Shown here in pieces: positions 41,839-49,824 of a stretch of DNA of 64,000 bases. Made by a program: the position numbers and the translations under genes. The notes beneath the pieces are model-generated. The model was not told the origin of the DNA. It ran no database searches and saw nothing but the letters and a program-made list of their open reading frames with translations. Origin of the DNA: Actinomycetota bacterium (GTDB taxonomy: Bacteria; Actinomycetota; Actinomycetes; Actinomycetales; Microbacteriaceae); NCBI GenBank assembly GCA_030838475.1, contig JAUZFP010000051.1:1-64000 (forward strand). Reading direction: 5' to 3'. Positions within the stretch are counted from its first letter, which is position 1, and every line of letters begins with the position of its first letter.

Positions 41839-42665
41839 GCGGGAGTGTTCTTCGCCATCCGCGCGTCGCGCGCGTCGGCGTGGAAGTCCCAGGGCGGCTG
41901 AGGGAGCACGTCGCCGGTCTCAAGCAGCGTCTTGAGGTTGGCAAACACGGTCGGCCAGCCGGCCCCGATGGCATGGAGTTCGTCGATCGTTCGAAGTCGC
42001 GAGTGCGTGACGGTGAGCTTGACCACGTCCAGTGAGGACTCGATCTCGAAGGTGACCAGGCTCGGCTCGAAGGTTGGGTCGTCTAGCCGCGTGGGATCGT
42101 CGAAGCCGAACGCGAGCCGGTAGGGGCGGTCGACTTCCACGACGACCCCTGCCGCGTCGGAGATGCCCGAGCCGTCGGTGCGAACGTGGTCGACACGACT
42201 ACCGACGACCCAGTCCGAGCTCTGCGAGTGACCCCAGAAGCGTCCGGTCTGCTCGGAGTCGGTGAGAGCGCGCCACACCTGCTCCGGTGTCGCGCGAATG
42301 TAGGTCGTGTACACGTAGTCCGGGATGGCTCCGGGATTGGGTTCCGTCATGGCATAGTCCTCCGCTCGTTCTTTGATGCGCCCGAGGGCGGCCAGGGTCG
42401 GCTCCTCGAACTTCCAGATCCAGCGGCTCTGGATCTCGTTGATGGGGACGGTGTTGAGGTAGTGCAGTTTGCGCCTGCCGTCACGCAGCGACGTGATGAG
42501 GTTCGCGGCCTCCAGCTGTTCGAGATGCTGGCTGACCGACTGACGCCGCATGTCGAGACCGTCACAGAGTTCGTTGAGCGTCAGCCCGGGCCGCTCGTGG
42601 AGTACATCGAGCAGGCGACGACGGCTCGGGTCTGCAAGCGCCTTGAACACGGTGTCTACATCCAT
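41835..42665 (-). CDS. ArsR-type regulator fused to an SRPBCC (AHSA1) domain
   Basis: 276 residues. Residues 1 to about 95 are a winged-helix ArsR domain (VFKALADPSRRRLLDVLHERPGLTLNELCDGL, recognition helix RRQSVSQHLEQL). No metal-binding cysteines are seen. Residues about 110 to 260 are an AHSA1/START-like domain (YIRATPEQVWRALTDSEQTGRFWGHS), which has a ligand-binding cavity. The fusion suggests a regulator that senses a hydrophobic ligand. ATG 42665 lies six bases after CATAAT, inside an inverted repeat, so autoregulation is likely. Confidence 0.88.
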   Translation of the reverse strand: MDVDTVFKALADPSRRRLLDVLHERPGLTLNELCDGLDMRRQSVSQHLEQLEAANLITSLRDGRRKLHYLNTVPINEIQSRWIWKFEEPTLAALGRIKERAEDYAMTEPNPGAIPDYVYTTYIRATPEQVWRALTDSEQTGRFWGHSQSSDWVVGSRVDHVRTDGSGISDAAGVVVEVDRPYRLAFGFDDPTRLDDPTFEPSLVTFEIESSLDVVKLTVTHSRLRTIDELHAIGAGWPTVFANLKTLLETGDVLPQPPWDFHADARDARMAKNTPA

Positions 42666-42671
42666 CAACTC

Positions 42672-42697
42672 ATTATGCAGGCGATTACCTGCGTAAT
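42672..42697 (-). promoter_or_regulatory. Operator and -10 of the ArsR-SRPBCC gene
   Basis: A 26-base dyad: ATTA-T-GCAGG-CGATTA-CCTGC-G-TAAT. Only one position per arm fails to pair. The minus-strand -10 CATAAT (42672-42677) is part of the left arm and ends six bases before the ATG, so a bound dimer would block the promoter. Confidence 0.7.
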
Positions 42698-42833
42698 ACA
42701 AGACTGTCATTGGAAGCCTCAGGGGAGCGCGCTCGCTCGCCGATGAGGACTGACTCAGCTGGGAGTCGTTGCCAATGTGATCGTCAAGAGAGGCAAAAAG
42801 CGGACCCGAGAATCGGCGTCCGGGGGAGGGATT

Positions 42834-43136
42834 ATGTATTGCGCATCCGTCATGTATCCCATCGACGCCGAGAATTTCGACATCGACTATTTCGCCACAC
42901 GGCACGCTCCAATGTTCGCTGCGTCCCTCGGAGACAACTGCGTCAGGTTCGAGGTTCACCGTGCGCTGGACACGCCGGGCGCACCGACGCCGCCCTTCGT
43001 CGCGGCTGCATATTTCTGGGTACGGTCCGCCGAGGAGTTTGGAGCCTCACTGGCGGCGAACGGCGAGGCGGTGTACCGGGACATCCAGAATTTCAGTAAC
43101 ACTCAGCCCAGCCGAGGATGGGCTGAAGTCCTGTAG
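42834..43136 (+). CDS. EthD family protein
   Basis: Small ferredoxin-like-fold protein of the EthD family. 100 residues. CASVMYPIDAENFDIDYFATRHAPMFAASLG is the family opening, and RSAEEFGASLAANGEAVYRDIQNFSNTQP closes it. Members support ether degradation or polyketide cyclisation, but many have no known role. A run of G and A (42822-42830) precedes ATG 42834 at rather short spacing. It diverges from the ArsR-SRPBCC gene and could be its target. Confidence 0.75.
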   Translation: MYCASVMYPIDAENFDIDYFATRHAPMFAASLGDNCVRFEVHRALDTPGAPTPPFVAAAYFWVRSAEEFGASLAANGEAVYRDIQNFSNTQPSRGWAEVL

Positions 43137-43177
43137 CATTTCCCCGAACGTGACACGATTTCTAGGAGGTGAGCCCG

Positions 43178-43237
43178 ATGTACACAATGTCCACTCTGGG
43201 TGCTCCTAACGAGTTCACGATCGCGCGATTGACGTAG
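43178..43237 (+). CDS. 19-codon small ORF with ideal ribosome binding site
   Basis: Encodes MYTMSTLGAPNEFTIARLT. CTAGGAGGT ends eight bases before the ATG, the best Shine-Dalgarno match in this part of the window. No family is recognised. It sits 41 bases after the EthD-like gene and 44 bases before the patatin gene on the same strand. It could be a leader peptide, a small functional peptide or a peptide precursor. No modification enzyme is adjacent. Confidence 0.5.
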   Translation: MYTMSTLGAPNEFTIARLT

Positions 43238-43281
43238 CCGTCGCGGGGAGCGCCTGCCAGCACTCTCAGAAAGCTACGACT

Positions 43282-44181
43282 ATGAATCATTCACTTCAGC
43301 ACAACACCGCACTCGTCCTCGGCGGCGGGGGATCGACGGGCAACGCCTGGCTGATCGGCGTTATCGCCGGCCTATTCGAATCAGGTCTGGACGTCACGAC
43401 AGCCGACCTAACCGTTGGGACTTCGGCCGGATCAACAGCGGCGGCTCAGATAGCGGGGGCGACGCCGACCGAGCTCCTCGCCGCAACGCTCGCGCCCGTA
43501 CCCCAGCAACAGGCCGGTCCGGGTGGATCCGGTCGAGGACAGAATCCGGCAAGACCGGTCGTGGACCATCTGGCACGGGTACACGGCATCATCGCCGCGT
43601 CCCGGGACGCGGCCGACATGCGTCGCAGGATGGGCGCGTCCGCCCTCGATCTGGATGCCGCATCCGACGGGTCCTGGCAGGAAAAGTGGCGCGCCACCGT
43701 CGCCTCGCGGCTTCCCAATCAGCTCTGGCCGGAACGAACGGTGAACATCACGGCGGTCGACGCCGGATCCGGTGAAGGGGTGGTGTTCGACCGCCACAGC
43801 GGGGTCGACCTGGTGGATGCCATCGCAGCCAGTTGTTCCAGCAGTATTCCTTTCAGGATCGGAGACCACCGGTACATCGACGGCGGCTACCGTACCAACG
43901 CCGAGAATGCCGATCTGGCAGCCGGATACGGGCGAGTGCTCGTGCTGTCGCCGTTCGGTGGCCGATCACTGGTGCCAGCGGAGTGGGGCGTGCATCTCGC
44001 GACACAGGTCGAGGAACTCCGTGCGGGCGGCAGCAGGGTCGAGACAATCTTCCCAAACGGCAGTTCCGAACACTTGTTCGGCGTCAATGGGATGGACCTG
44101 TCGCTGCGTCCCGCCGCGGCACAAGCCGGCTCCGAGCAGGGGAGAACTCTCGCCGACCAGCTCGCCGACTTCTGGGGGTGA
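43282..44181 (+). CDS. Patatin-like phospholipase family protein
   Basis: Ser/Asp dyad lipid hydrolase. 299 residues. The oxyanion loop is LGGGGSTGNAW near residue 13, the nucleophile motif GTSAGS near 47, and the catalytic aspartate in IDGGYR near 195. A Gly-rich insert lies near 78-92. No signal peptide is seen, so it should be cytoplasmic. Its ribosome binding site is poor, which would fit coupling to the small ORF upstream. Confidence 0.88.
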   Translation: MNHSLQHNTALVLGGGGSTGNAWLIGVIAGLFESGLDVTTADLTVGTSAGSTAAAQIAGATPTELLAATLAPVPQQQAGPGGSGRGQNPARPVVDHLARVHGIIAASRDAADMRRRMGASALDLDAASDGSWQEKWRATVASRLPNQLWPERTVNITAVDAGSGEGVVFDRHSGVDLVDAIAASCSSSIPFRIGDHRYIDGGYRTNAENADLAAGYGRVLVLSPFGGRSLVPAEWGVHLATQVEELRAGGSRVETIFPNGSSEHLFGVNGMDLSLRPAAAQAGSEQGRTLADQLADFWG

Positions 44182-44212
44182 CACTCAAGGGCCTAAATTC
44201 GGCTTACTTGAC

Positions 44213-44226
44213 ATAATGTACATTAT
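44213..44226. promoter_or_regulatory. Perfect 14-bp palindrome ATAATGTACATTAT
   Basis: Self-complementary over all 14 bases, in the gap between the patatin gene and the D-threonine aldolase-like gene. It overlaps TTGACA (44209-44214) and contains CATAAT, the -10 hexamer seen elsewhere. It is likely an operator for a dimeric repressor. The regulator is unknown. Confidence 0.55.
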
Positions 44227-44259
44227 CAGCGTTGGAGTATGAACGGAATTGTGCGGCAA

Positions 44260-44265
44260 TACGAT
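44260..44265 (+). promoter_or_regulatory. -10 element TACGAT of leaderless aldolase-like gene
   Basis: TACGAT ends seven bases before ATG 44273. There is no Shine-Dalgarno sequence. Confidence 0.4.
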
Positions 44266-44272
44266 AACGGGT

Positions 44273-45349
44273 ATGAAACCGGCTTCGACGGTAGCCCGAG
44301 CGCCGACGCCAGCACTGGTCATTGACGAGACCGTCCTTGACGCGAACATCGCGCGCATGGCGGACTTCACGGCACGTGCTGGGCTCTCGCTGCGCCCACA
44401 CGTAAAGACCCACAAGTCGATCGAGATCGCACGGCGACAGCTCGCGGCGGGTGCCGTCGGGATTACGGTCGCGACGCTGTCTGAGGCGCTGATCTTCTCC
44501 GAAGCCGGATGCACGGACATCTTCGTCGCGTACCCACTCTGGCTCGACGAGACCAAGGCGGAGATGCTCGGGCGCGTACTCGAGCACAGTTCGGTGCTGG
44601 TCGGCGTCGACTCTCTCGAGGGTGCCGTGCAAATAGCGGGCACCGGACTCGGCCAGACAGGTCGCCTTACCGTTCTGATCGAGATCGATTCCGGGCATCA
44701 CCGAAGCGGTGTCCTGCCCGCCGAGGCAGGGGTCCTCGCCAGGGCAGTCAGGGATGCCGGTCTCGAGGTCACCGGAGTTTTCACCTTCCCCGGCCACAGT
44801 TACTCCCCGGCGACCAGGCAGAGCGCCGCACAGGATGAACACCGGGCGTTGTCGGTCGCCGTGGCATCCCTCGCCGACCAGGGAATCGACGCGCACGTGG
44901 TGAGTGGCGGATCGACTCCGTCACTGGAATTCACCGAACCGTCCGTTCTCACCGAGGTGCGCCCGGGCGTGTACGTCTTCGGCGACGCGCAGCAGTGGGA
45001 GCTGGGAACGATCGAACCGGGCACAATCGCACTCACCGCGATCGCGACCGTGGTGTCCCGCTCCCCCGGCCATCTCATCCTCGACGCGGGAAGCAAGGTA
45101 CTCGGCGCCGATCGGGGCGCCTATTCGACCGGGTACGGGCGCCTGCTCGACTACCCGGATGCCCGCATCAGCGCCCTGTCTGAGCACCACGCCACGGTCA
45201 CCGGCGTCGCACTCGAGCGAGGAGCCCGGGTGCGGGTGGTTCCCAACCACTCCTGCGCGGCGGTCAATCTCGCCGACGAATACCTCGTCGCTTCCCCCGA
45301 TGGCAGCGCCAGGTGGTGGCCGGTCAACGCCCGAGGCAGAAACCGCTAG
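44273..45349 (+). CDS. D-threonine aldolase / D-serine dehydratase-like PLP enzyme
   Basis: Alanine racemase fold-III enzyme with a DSD1-type C-terminal domain. 358 residues. TPALVIDETVLDANIARMADF and LRPHVKTHKSIEIAR hold the PLP lysine (about residue 46). EIDSGHHRSGV, FTFPGHSY and SGGSTPSLEF follow. The C-terminal metal site reads PNHSCAAVNL with His and Cys, as in D-serine dehydratases and D-threonine aldolases. The substrate is probably a D-beta-hydroxy amino acid. It is convergent with trpG. Confidence 0.87.
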   Translation: MKPASTVARAPTPALVIDETVLDANIARMADFTARAGLSLRPHVKTHKSIEIARRQLAAGAVGITVATLSEALIFSEAGCTDIFVAYPLWLDETKAEMLGRVLEHSSVLVGVDSLEGAVQIAGTGLGQTGRLTVLIEIDSGHHRSGVLPAEAGVLARAVRDAGLEVTGVFTFPGHSYSPATRQSAAQDEHRALSVAVASLADQGIDAHVVSGGSTPSLEFTEPSVLTEVRPGVYVFGDAQQWELGTIEPGTIALTAIATVVSRSPGHLILDAGSKVLGADRGAYSTGYGRLLDYPDARISALSEHHATVTGVALERGARVRVVPNHSCAAVNLADEYLVASPDGSARWWPVNARGRNR

Positions 45350-45361
45350 CCGAGGTTCGGG

Positions 45362-45955
45362 CTACGCGGACACCTTCTGCTGCTCCGCGACCCGTCGCGT
45401 AAAGTTACGGAACAGCTCGAGACCGTTCGCGGTGAGGATACTTTCCGGGTGGAACTGAACCCCCTCGACGAGGTCCGTGCGGTGGCGCAGGGCCATCACG
45501 TACCCGTCATCGCGGGAACGCGCGGTCACGAGAAGCTCCGCGGGAACGGTCTGCTCCTCGACGATGAGCGAGTGATAGCGGGTAGCCAGGAAGCCGGGCT
45601 CGAGGCCCGCGAAGACTCCGGTGCCGTCGTGATCGATGGTGCTCGTCTTCCCGTGCATCTGGTGAGCGGCCGGTGCGACGGTGGCGCCGTACGCCGTCGC
45701 GATGCTCTGCAGGCCGAGGCAGACGCCCAGCACCGGCTTGACGCCGCGAAGCTCGAGCACCATCTCGACGTGCCCCGAGTCCTCCGGCGTGCCGGGTCCT
45801 GGTCCGAGCAGGACAAAGTCCGAGTCGTGTTCCAGCGCATCCGCTGGGCTCAACTCCCCCGACCTCACGACGTCGGTGTCGACGTCGATCATCCTGAGGT
45901 ACTGGTAGATGATGTGCGAAAAGCTGTCGTATGCGTCAATCAGTAGCGCTCTCAT
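45362..45955 (-). CDS. trpG: Glutamine amidotransferase subunit of anthranilate/aminodeoxychorismate synthase
   Basis: Class I glutamine amidotransferase that feeds ammonia to the adjacent chorismate enzyme. 197 residues. LLGPGPGTPED, the nucleophile in GVCLGLQSIA (about residue 79), and the His-Glu pair in VQFHPES are present. ATG 45955 overlaps the stop of the upstream component I gene as ATGA. The TrpG and PabA forms cannot be told apart from sequence alone. Confidence 0.88.
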   Translation of the reverse strand: MRALLIDAYDSFSHIIYQYLRMIDVDTDVVRSGELSPADALEHDSDFVLLGPGPGTPEDSGHVEMVLELRGVKPVLGVCLGLQSIATAYGATVAPAAHQMHGKTSTIDHDGTGVFAGLEPGFLATRYHSLIVEEQTVPAELLVTARSRDDGYVMALRHRTDLVEGVQFHPESILTANGLELFRNFTRRVAEQQKVSA

Positions 45956-47469
45956 GCCGCATCTCCATTCGTGATCGCGCGGATCGTGGAACCCATCTTC
46001 GCAAGAGTCTCGAGCCATTCGCTGTCCGGCGCAGAATCGACGACGATTCCCGCGGATGCCCGCGCCGAATATCCCTCCGGCGTGGCGACGATGGTGCGGA
46101 GGCTGAGCGCCAGATTGGTGAACCCGCCGAAGCCGAGAACGCCGAAGACGCCGGCGTAGATCCCGCGACGGGACTTCTCGAGTGTCTCGATGATTTCCAT
46201 CGCACGGATTTTCGGTGCGCCCGTGACCGTGCCAGCAGGGAACGTCGCGCGGATGACGTCGTACGCGTCCCGGCCAGCCTCCAGAGTCGCCGTCACAGTC
46301 GACACGAGATGGAACACGTGCGAGTATTCCTCGACGTTCATCAGGTTTGAGACGGCCACCGATCCGGGAACGGCAACCCGACCGAGGTCGTTGCGGCACA
46401 GGTCGACGAGCATGATGTGCTCGGCCGCCTCCTTGGGGTCCTGTTGGAGCCACTCGACCGATGCGGCATTCTCGGTCGGATCCGAGGTCTTGCGCGCGGT
46501 TCCGGCGATCGGCCGCATCGTGAGCAGCGTGTTGTCGACGCGCACGTGCAACTCGGGGCTGCCGCTGATGACCGCGAGTTCCCCGAGCGGCAGGAACGCC
46601 ATGTAGGGCGACGGGTTGATGGCGCGAAGCCGGCGATAGACGTCCAGGTCACGTCGCGGTGCCGCGACGTGGATGGGATGGCCGAGCTGCACCTGGTAGA
46701 TATCGCCGGCGTGGATGTGCTCGAGCGCGACCCGCGCCCGCTCGACGTATTCGTCCTGGGTCATTGTCGCGGTGCCGGACTTTGCCACAGCCACGGGCGC
46801 GATCGCGGCGTCGTTCTCGGTGGCGATGTGCGGTGCCTCGGCCGCGAGCGTGACGATCCGTCCCCCGTCCGGACGGTCCCAGAGTTCGCTCGACGCGACG
46901 GTGAGCACCCCCCTGTCGGCGGGCAGGTCGATGTCGATCGTCGCAGCGTAGACGCGAAACACCATGTCCGGGTCAGTGCCACGCTCCGTGATCAACTCGG
47001 GCAGGTTCTCCATGTACTGCACGGCGTCATAGCTCAGCACGGTGACGAATCCGAATCCGAAGCTCGCGTCGTCGACATCCGGGACGTCGAATCCGGACTG
47101 CAGGTGCCGAAGCGCGGTCCAGACATCCGTCCTCGCATCGAGAGTGTGCGATCCACTCGGCGTGGTGGTCAGGGTGTCGAGTTCGGAGAGCCGCGCGTCG
47201 GCCCAGGCGACCAGCGTGGGGACCCCGGCCAGCGCGATCACGCCGTCGCGTACCGTGACGTCGAGGAGCGGTGAAATGCCGATCATCGCGCGGTTGGTGT
47301 CGGCGGCCGGACCACCGAGCGACTCGAACAGGCACACCTCGTTCTCGCCGAAAATCTCGCGCAGATGTACAAACACGGAGAACGCACTGTCGCCGTCAAT
47401 CGGCCACGCGGTGAGCTGCACAGCGAGTGCGTTGCTCAGTACTGGCGTCATGCTTCGGTCGGTGCTCAT
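45952..47469 (-). CDS. trpE: Anthranilate synthase component I / aminodeoxychorismate synthase family
   Basis: Chorismate-binding enzyme. 505 residues. The C-terminal catalytic domain has IHAGDIYQVQLGHPI, NPSPYMAFL, MRPIAGTARKT, LVDLCRNDLGRVA, FPAGTVTGAPKIRAMEII and AGIVVDSAPDSEW. The N-terminal domain (1 to about 200) is diverged. The family tells only that it aminates chorismate, so PabB is an alternative to TrpE. ATG 47469 is chosen, though an ATG at 47451 is also possible. Overlaps trpG by four bases. Confidence 0.85.
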   Translation of the reverse strand: MSTDRSMTPVLSNALAVQLTAWPIDGDSAFSVFVHLREIFGENEVCLFESLGGPAADTNRAMIGISPLLDVTVRDGVIALAGVPTLVAWADARLSELDTLTTTPSGSHTLDARTDVWTALRHLQSGFDVPDVDDASFGFGFVTVLSYDAVQYMENLPELITERGTDPDMVFRVYAATIDIDLPADRGVLTVASSELWDRPDGGRIVTLAAEAPHIATENDAAIAPVAVAKSGTATMTQDEYVERARVALEHIHAGDIYQVQLGHPIHVAAPRRDLDVYRRLRAINPSPYMAFLPLGELAVISGSPELHVRVDNTLLTMRPIAGTARKTSDPTENAASVEWLQQDPKEAAEHIMLVDLCRNDLGRVAVPGSVAVSNLMNVEEYSHVFHLVSTVTATLEAGRDAYDVIRATFPAGTVTGAPKIRAMEIIETLEKSRRGIYAGVFGVLGFGGFTNLALSLRTIVATPEGYSARASAGIVVDSAPDSEWLETLAKMGSTIRAITNGDAA

Positions 47470-47520
47470 GCTCAAGTGTCGCAGCAGTGACGGCACCGCT
47501 TCAAATCAGCGTCGAATCTC

Positions 47521-47994
47521 TTACGAGCGCAGGTCCACGTAGCGTCTCAGCGCCTCGGATGCTGCCTCGTGGTCGACGACGTCCGGCTCCCCGGACATGG
47601 TGATCGTCCCCACGAGGGTGCCATCGACATAGATCGGGATCGAGCCGCCGTGAGCCTTCATTGCGTCGTGGTCGAACGGGAGATCGGTGAACGGAATGCC
47701 GGTCGCCTCCTGGCGCAGCTTGACCAGCAGCGAGCTATCGCCGAAGTGATTCACCACGGCGGCCTTGCCGGACAGCCACGGGTCATTGCCCGCCCCGGTC
47801 GTGCCAAGGCGGGCACGGTATACCAGATAGTCGCCGATCACGATGTCGACCGAGAGGCTCACTCCCCACTCCTGCGTCACGGCGGCGGCGAGGGTGCCGA
47901 GCTCGAAGGCGTCCTCGCTCGTAAAGTGGTCGAGCTCGATTCGCCCGGCGGCCTCGAGCTGCTCGAGCGTGTATTCGGGGATGGCGTGGGTCAT
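47521..47994 (-). CDS. HbpS/GlcG-like (UPF0303) protein
   Basis: 157 residues of the heme-degrading or HbpS-like domain family. YTLEQLEAAGRIEL, DIVIGDYLVYRARLGTTGAGNDPWLSGKAAVV, LPFDHDAMKAHGGSIPIYVDGTLVGTITMSG match the fold. No signal peptide is visible, unlike secreted HbpS, so it is more like the cytoplasmic UPF0303 proteins whose role is not settled. It is two bases from the Nudix gene stop and probably shares its transcript. Confidence 0.8.
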   Translation of the reverse strand: MTHAIPEYTLEQLEAAGRIELDHFTSEDAFELGTLAAAVTQEWGVSLSVDIVIGDYLVYRARLGTTGAGNDPWLSGKAAVVNHFGDSSLLVKLRQEATGIPFTDLPFDHDAMKAHGGSIPIYVDGTLVGTITMSGEPDVVDHEAASEALRRYVDLRS

Positions 47995-47996
47995 TG

Positions 47997-48455
47997 TTAC
48001 GTCTCTCGTTCGAATCGGTGATGGGACACGAGCTCCAGCAGGTGTGCCGGCTCATAGGGTTCGTGGGTGGTTGTCAGGTCCCCGAGCGTCCACCAGCGGG
48101 CGTCGAGCGTGTCCACGCGTTCGCTATCCGTCCAGCCCTCGTCCGATGGGTCAAAACGGGTAGTGTGCACGACGTAGTACTCGGCGTGCCCGGTGTCGTG
48201 ATCTGCGTCGTCCCATTCGACGACGAAGTCGTACTGCCAGACCGGTTCGCCCGGATCGGTGATCGCGAGTCCGGTCTCCTCAAACAGCTCACGGATTGCG
48301 GCGTCGGCGTGGGTCTCCCCCGGATCGACTCCCCCGCCTGGCGTTACCCACCGCGCCAAGCCACTCGTGTCCGGCGCGGTGGTCAGAAACAGCAGGATGC
48401 TTCCGCTCTCGTCGAAGAGCAGGATGCGCGACGTGAGACGGTGCCCGATCGTCAT
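47997..48455 (-). CDS. Nudix hydrolase
   Basis: Hydrolyses nucleoside diphosphates linked to another moiety. 152 residues. The Nudix box GGGVDPGETHADAAIRELFEETG is complete (near residues 46-68) with the metal-binding REL-FEE core. The sequence DESGSILLFLTTAPD precedes it. The substrate cannot be assigned. ATG 48455 follows the SDR gene by 10 bases, so the SDR, Nudix and HbpS-like genes may form one operon. Confidence 0.88.
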   Translation of the reverse strand: MTIGHRLTSRILLFDESGSILLFLTTAPDTSGLARWVTPGGGVDPGETHADAAIRELFEETGLAITDPGEPVWQYDFVVEWDDADHDTGHAEYYVVHTTRFDPSDEGWTDSERVDTLDARWWTLGDLTTTHEPYEPAHLLELVSHHRFERET

Positions 48456-48465
48456 TGGGCGGGAC

Positions 48466-49254
48466 TCAGGCGCCGAAATCGCTGACGTCGCCAACGTAGC
48501 GAGTGTTGTTTTCCGGCACGGGATCGACCGCCGCGAGCGCAACCTCCGCGGCGAATTCGCTCACGTCGTACAGGCGTCCCGCTGCCTCACGTCGCTGCCC
48601 GATCGCTCCCGGGTTTGCGCGCTCAAGGAGGGTTGCGGTGATCGTGCCCTCGATCATGTCGCCCGAGACGACGACGAACCCGATGCCGGCGTGGGCCAGC
48701 GCCGGGATCTGGTCCCGCAGCGCATCCTCGCCCGCTCGCTTGCTCAACGCCACCGGCAGGTACTCGGGCATCGTTTCCGTGGTCTTGATGAAGTGGGCCT
48801 GATGACTGGTAACGAACACGATTCGTGAGCCGTCGTGCAGCAACGGCCGCGCAGCGTTTAGCAGCTCGACCTGGGCGTCGCGGTTGAGCCGCATCGCGTA
48901 GTCCTCGCCCATGCCGGACTCCATACCGCCGGACGCATTCATGACCAGGATGTCGAGGCCCCCGAGCTGCGCCTGGATCGCCGCGAACATCCCCGCGAGA
49001 GACTCGGGATCAGTCAGATCGGCACCGATCGCGATCGCCGTGCCGCCCGCGGCCTCGATCGCCGCGACGAGCTTGAGGGCGCGCGCCTCCTTGTTGCGAT
49101 AGTTGATGACGACCGTTGCCCCCGCCGCGGCGAAGTACTGCGCGGTGTCGGCGCCGATGCCCCGGGACGAGCCGGTCACGAGTGCGCGCTTGCCTGCGAG
49201 GGAGCCTGCGGCCAGCGGGCCCGCAATTGGAGAGTCAGTCACGAAAGACGACAT
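48466..49254 (-). CDS. Atypical short-chain dehydrogenase/reductase
   Basis: 262 residues. The cofactor loop TGSSRGIGADTAQYF and NYRNKEARALKLVAAI suggest NADP(H) use. NASGG replaces the usual NNAG. FVTSHQAHF gives the catalytic serine. The YxxxK motif is altered: the lysine in VALSKRAGEDALR has valine four residues before it, and the nearest tyrosine (PEYLPVA) is three residues further back. It may use a shifted tyrosine or be inactive. ATG 49254 is preferred to a GTG-like upstream start. Confidence 0.83.
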   Translation of the reverse strand: MSSFVTDSPIAGPLAAGSLAGKRALVTGSSRGIGADTAQYFAAAGATVVINYRNKEARALKLVAAIEAAGGTAIAIGADLTDPESLAGMFAAIQAQLGGLDILVMNASGGMESGMGEDYAMRLNRDAQVELLNAARPLLHDGSRIVFVTSHQAHFIKTTETMPEYLPVALSKRAGEDALRDQIPALAHAGIGFVVVSGDMIEGTITATLLERANPGAIGQRREAAGRLYDVSEFAAEVALAAVDPVPENNTRYVGDVSDFGA

Positions 49255-49353
49255 TACAGCCACCCTGCGAGAGCCAGTTTTCTGAGTAACACATTCTGAG
49301 TAGTGCGAGTGATACCGTCAATCGAGCGACACACAGGAGGGCTTACGCGTCCC

Positions 49354-49824
49354 ATGGATTTCCTAACTACATACGCATGGATTATTTGGCTAGTGGTGAT
49401 CCTCGTGTTCGTGATCCTCGAAGTGATCACGATCGATTTCACCTCACTCATGCTGGCCGTTGGCAGCATCGGCGGACTGCTCGCGAGCCTCTTCCACTCG
49501 CCCTTCTGGCTTCAGATCGTGATCGCGGCGGTGATCTCGCTCCTGCTGTTGTTCACGGTCAGACCGCCGCTCAAACGCGCTCTCGGTCGTGGCTCGGATC
49601 ATGCGAAGACGCTTGTCGACGCGTTGATGGGCATGAAAGGCGTTGTGACGCTCGACTTCAACGGCAAGCCGAATATCGTCAAGCTCGCCAACGGCGAGAC
49701 CTGGACCGCCCAGCGCGCACAGACCTCAGAACCCGAACTCAAGGAGGGCGACCGCGTGGTCGTCACAGCCATCGATGGGTCGACGGCAATCGTCGAACCC
49801 GAGACAAGGACCGCCAAGAAATGA
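49354..49824 (+). CDS. NfeD family membrane protein
   Basis: 156 residues: two or three N-terminal membrane segments (WIIWLVVILVFVILEVITI, LMLAVGSIGGLLASLF, LQIVIAAVISLLLLFTV) and a C-terminal OB-fold domain from about residue 85 (GMKGVVTLDFNGKPNIVKLANGETWTA). This is the short NfeD1b form. It pairs with the SPFH protein downstream, and NfeD-SPFH pairs act in membrane microdomains. AGGAGG at 49335 lies 13 bases before ATG 49354, which is a long spacing. Confidence 0.88.
   Translation: MDFLTTYAWIIWLVVILVFVILEVITIDFTSLMLAVGSIGGLLASLFHSPFWLQIVIAAVISLLLLFTVRPPLKRALGRGSDHAKTLVDALMGMKGVVTLDFNGKPNIVKLANGETWTAQRAQTSEPELKEGDRVVVTAIDGSTAIVEPETRTAKK

Noticed and set aside
42834-49254. Reading the small ORF, patatin, aldolase-like, trpGE, HbpS-like, Nudix and SDR genes as one biosynthetic cluster
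   Set aside because: Strands switch, several genes have their own promoters, and no tailoring, transport or resistance genes tie them together. Each is reported separately.
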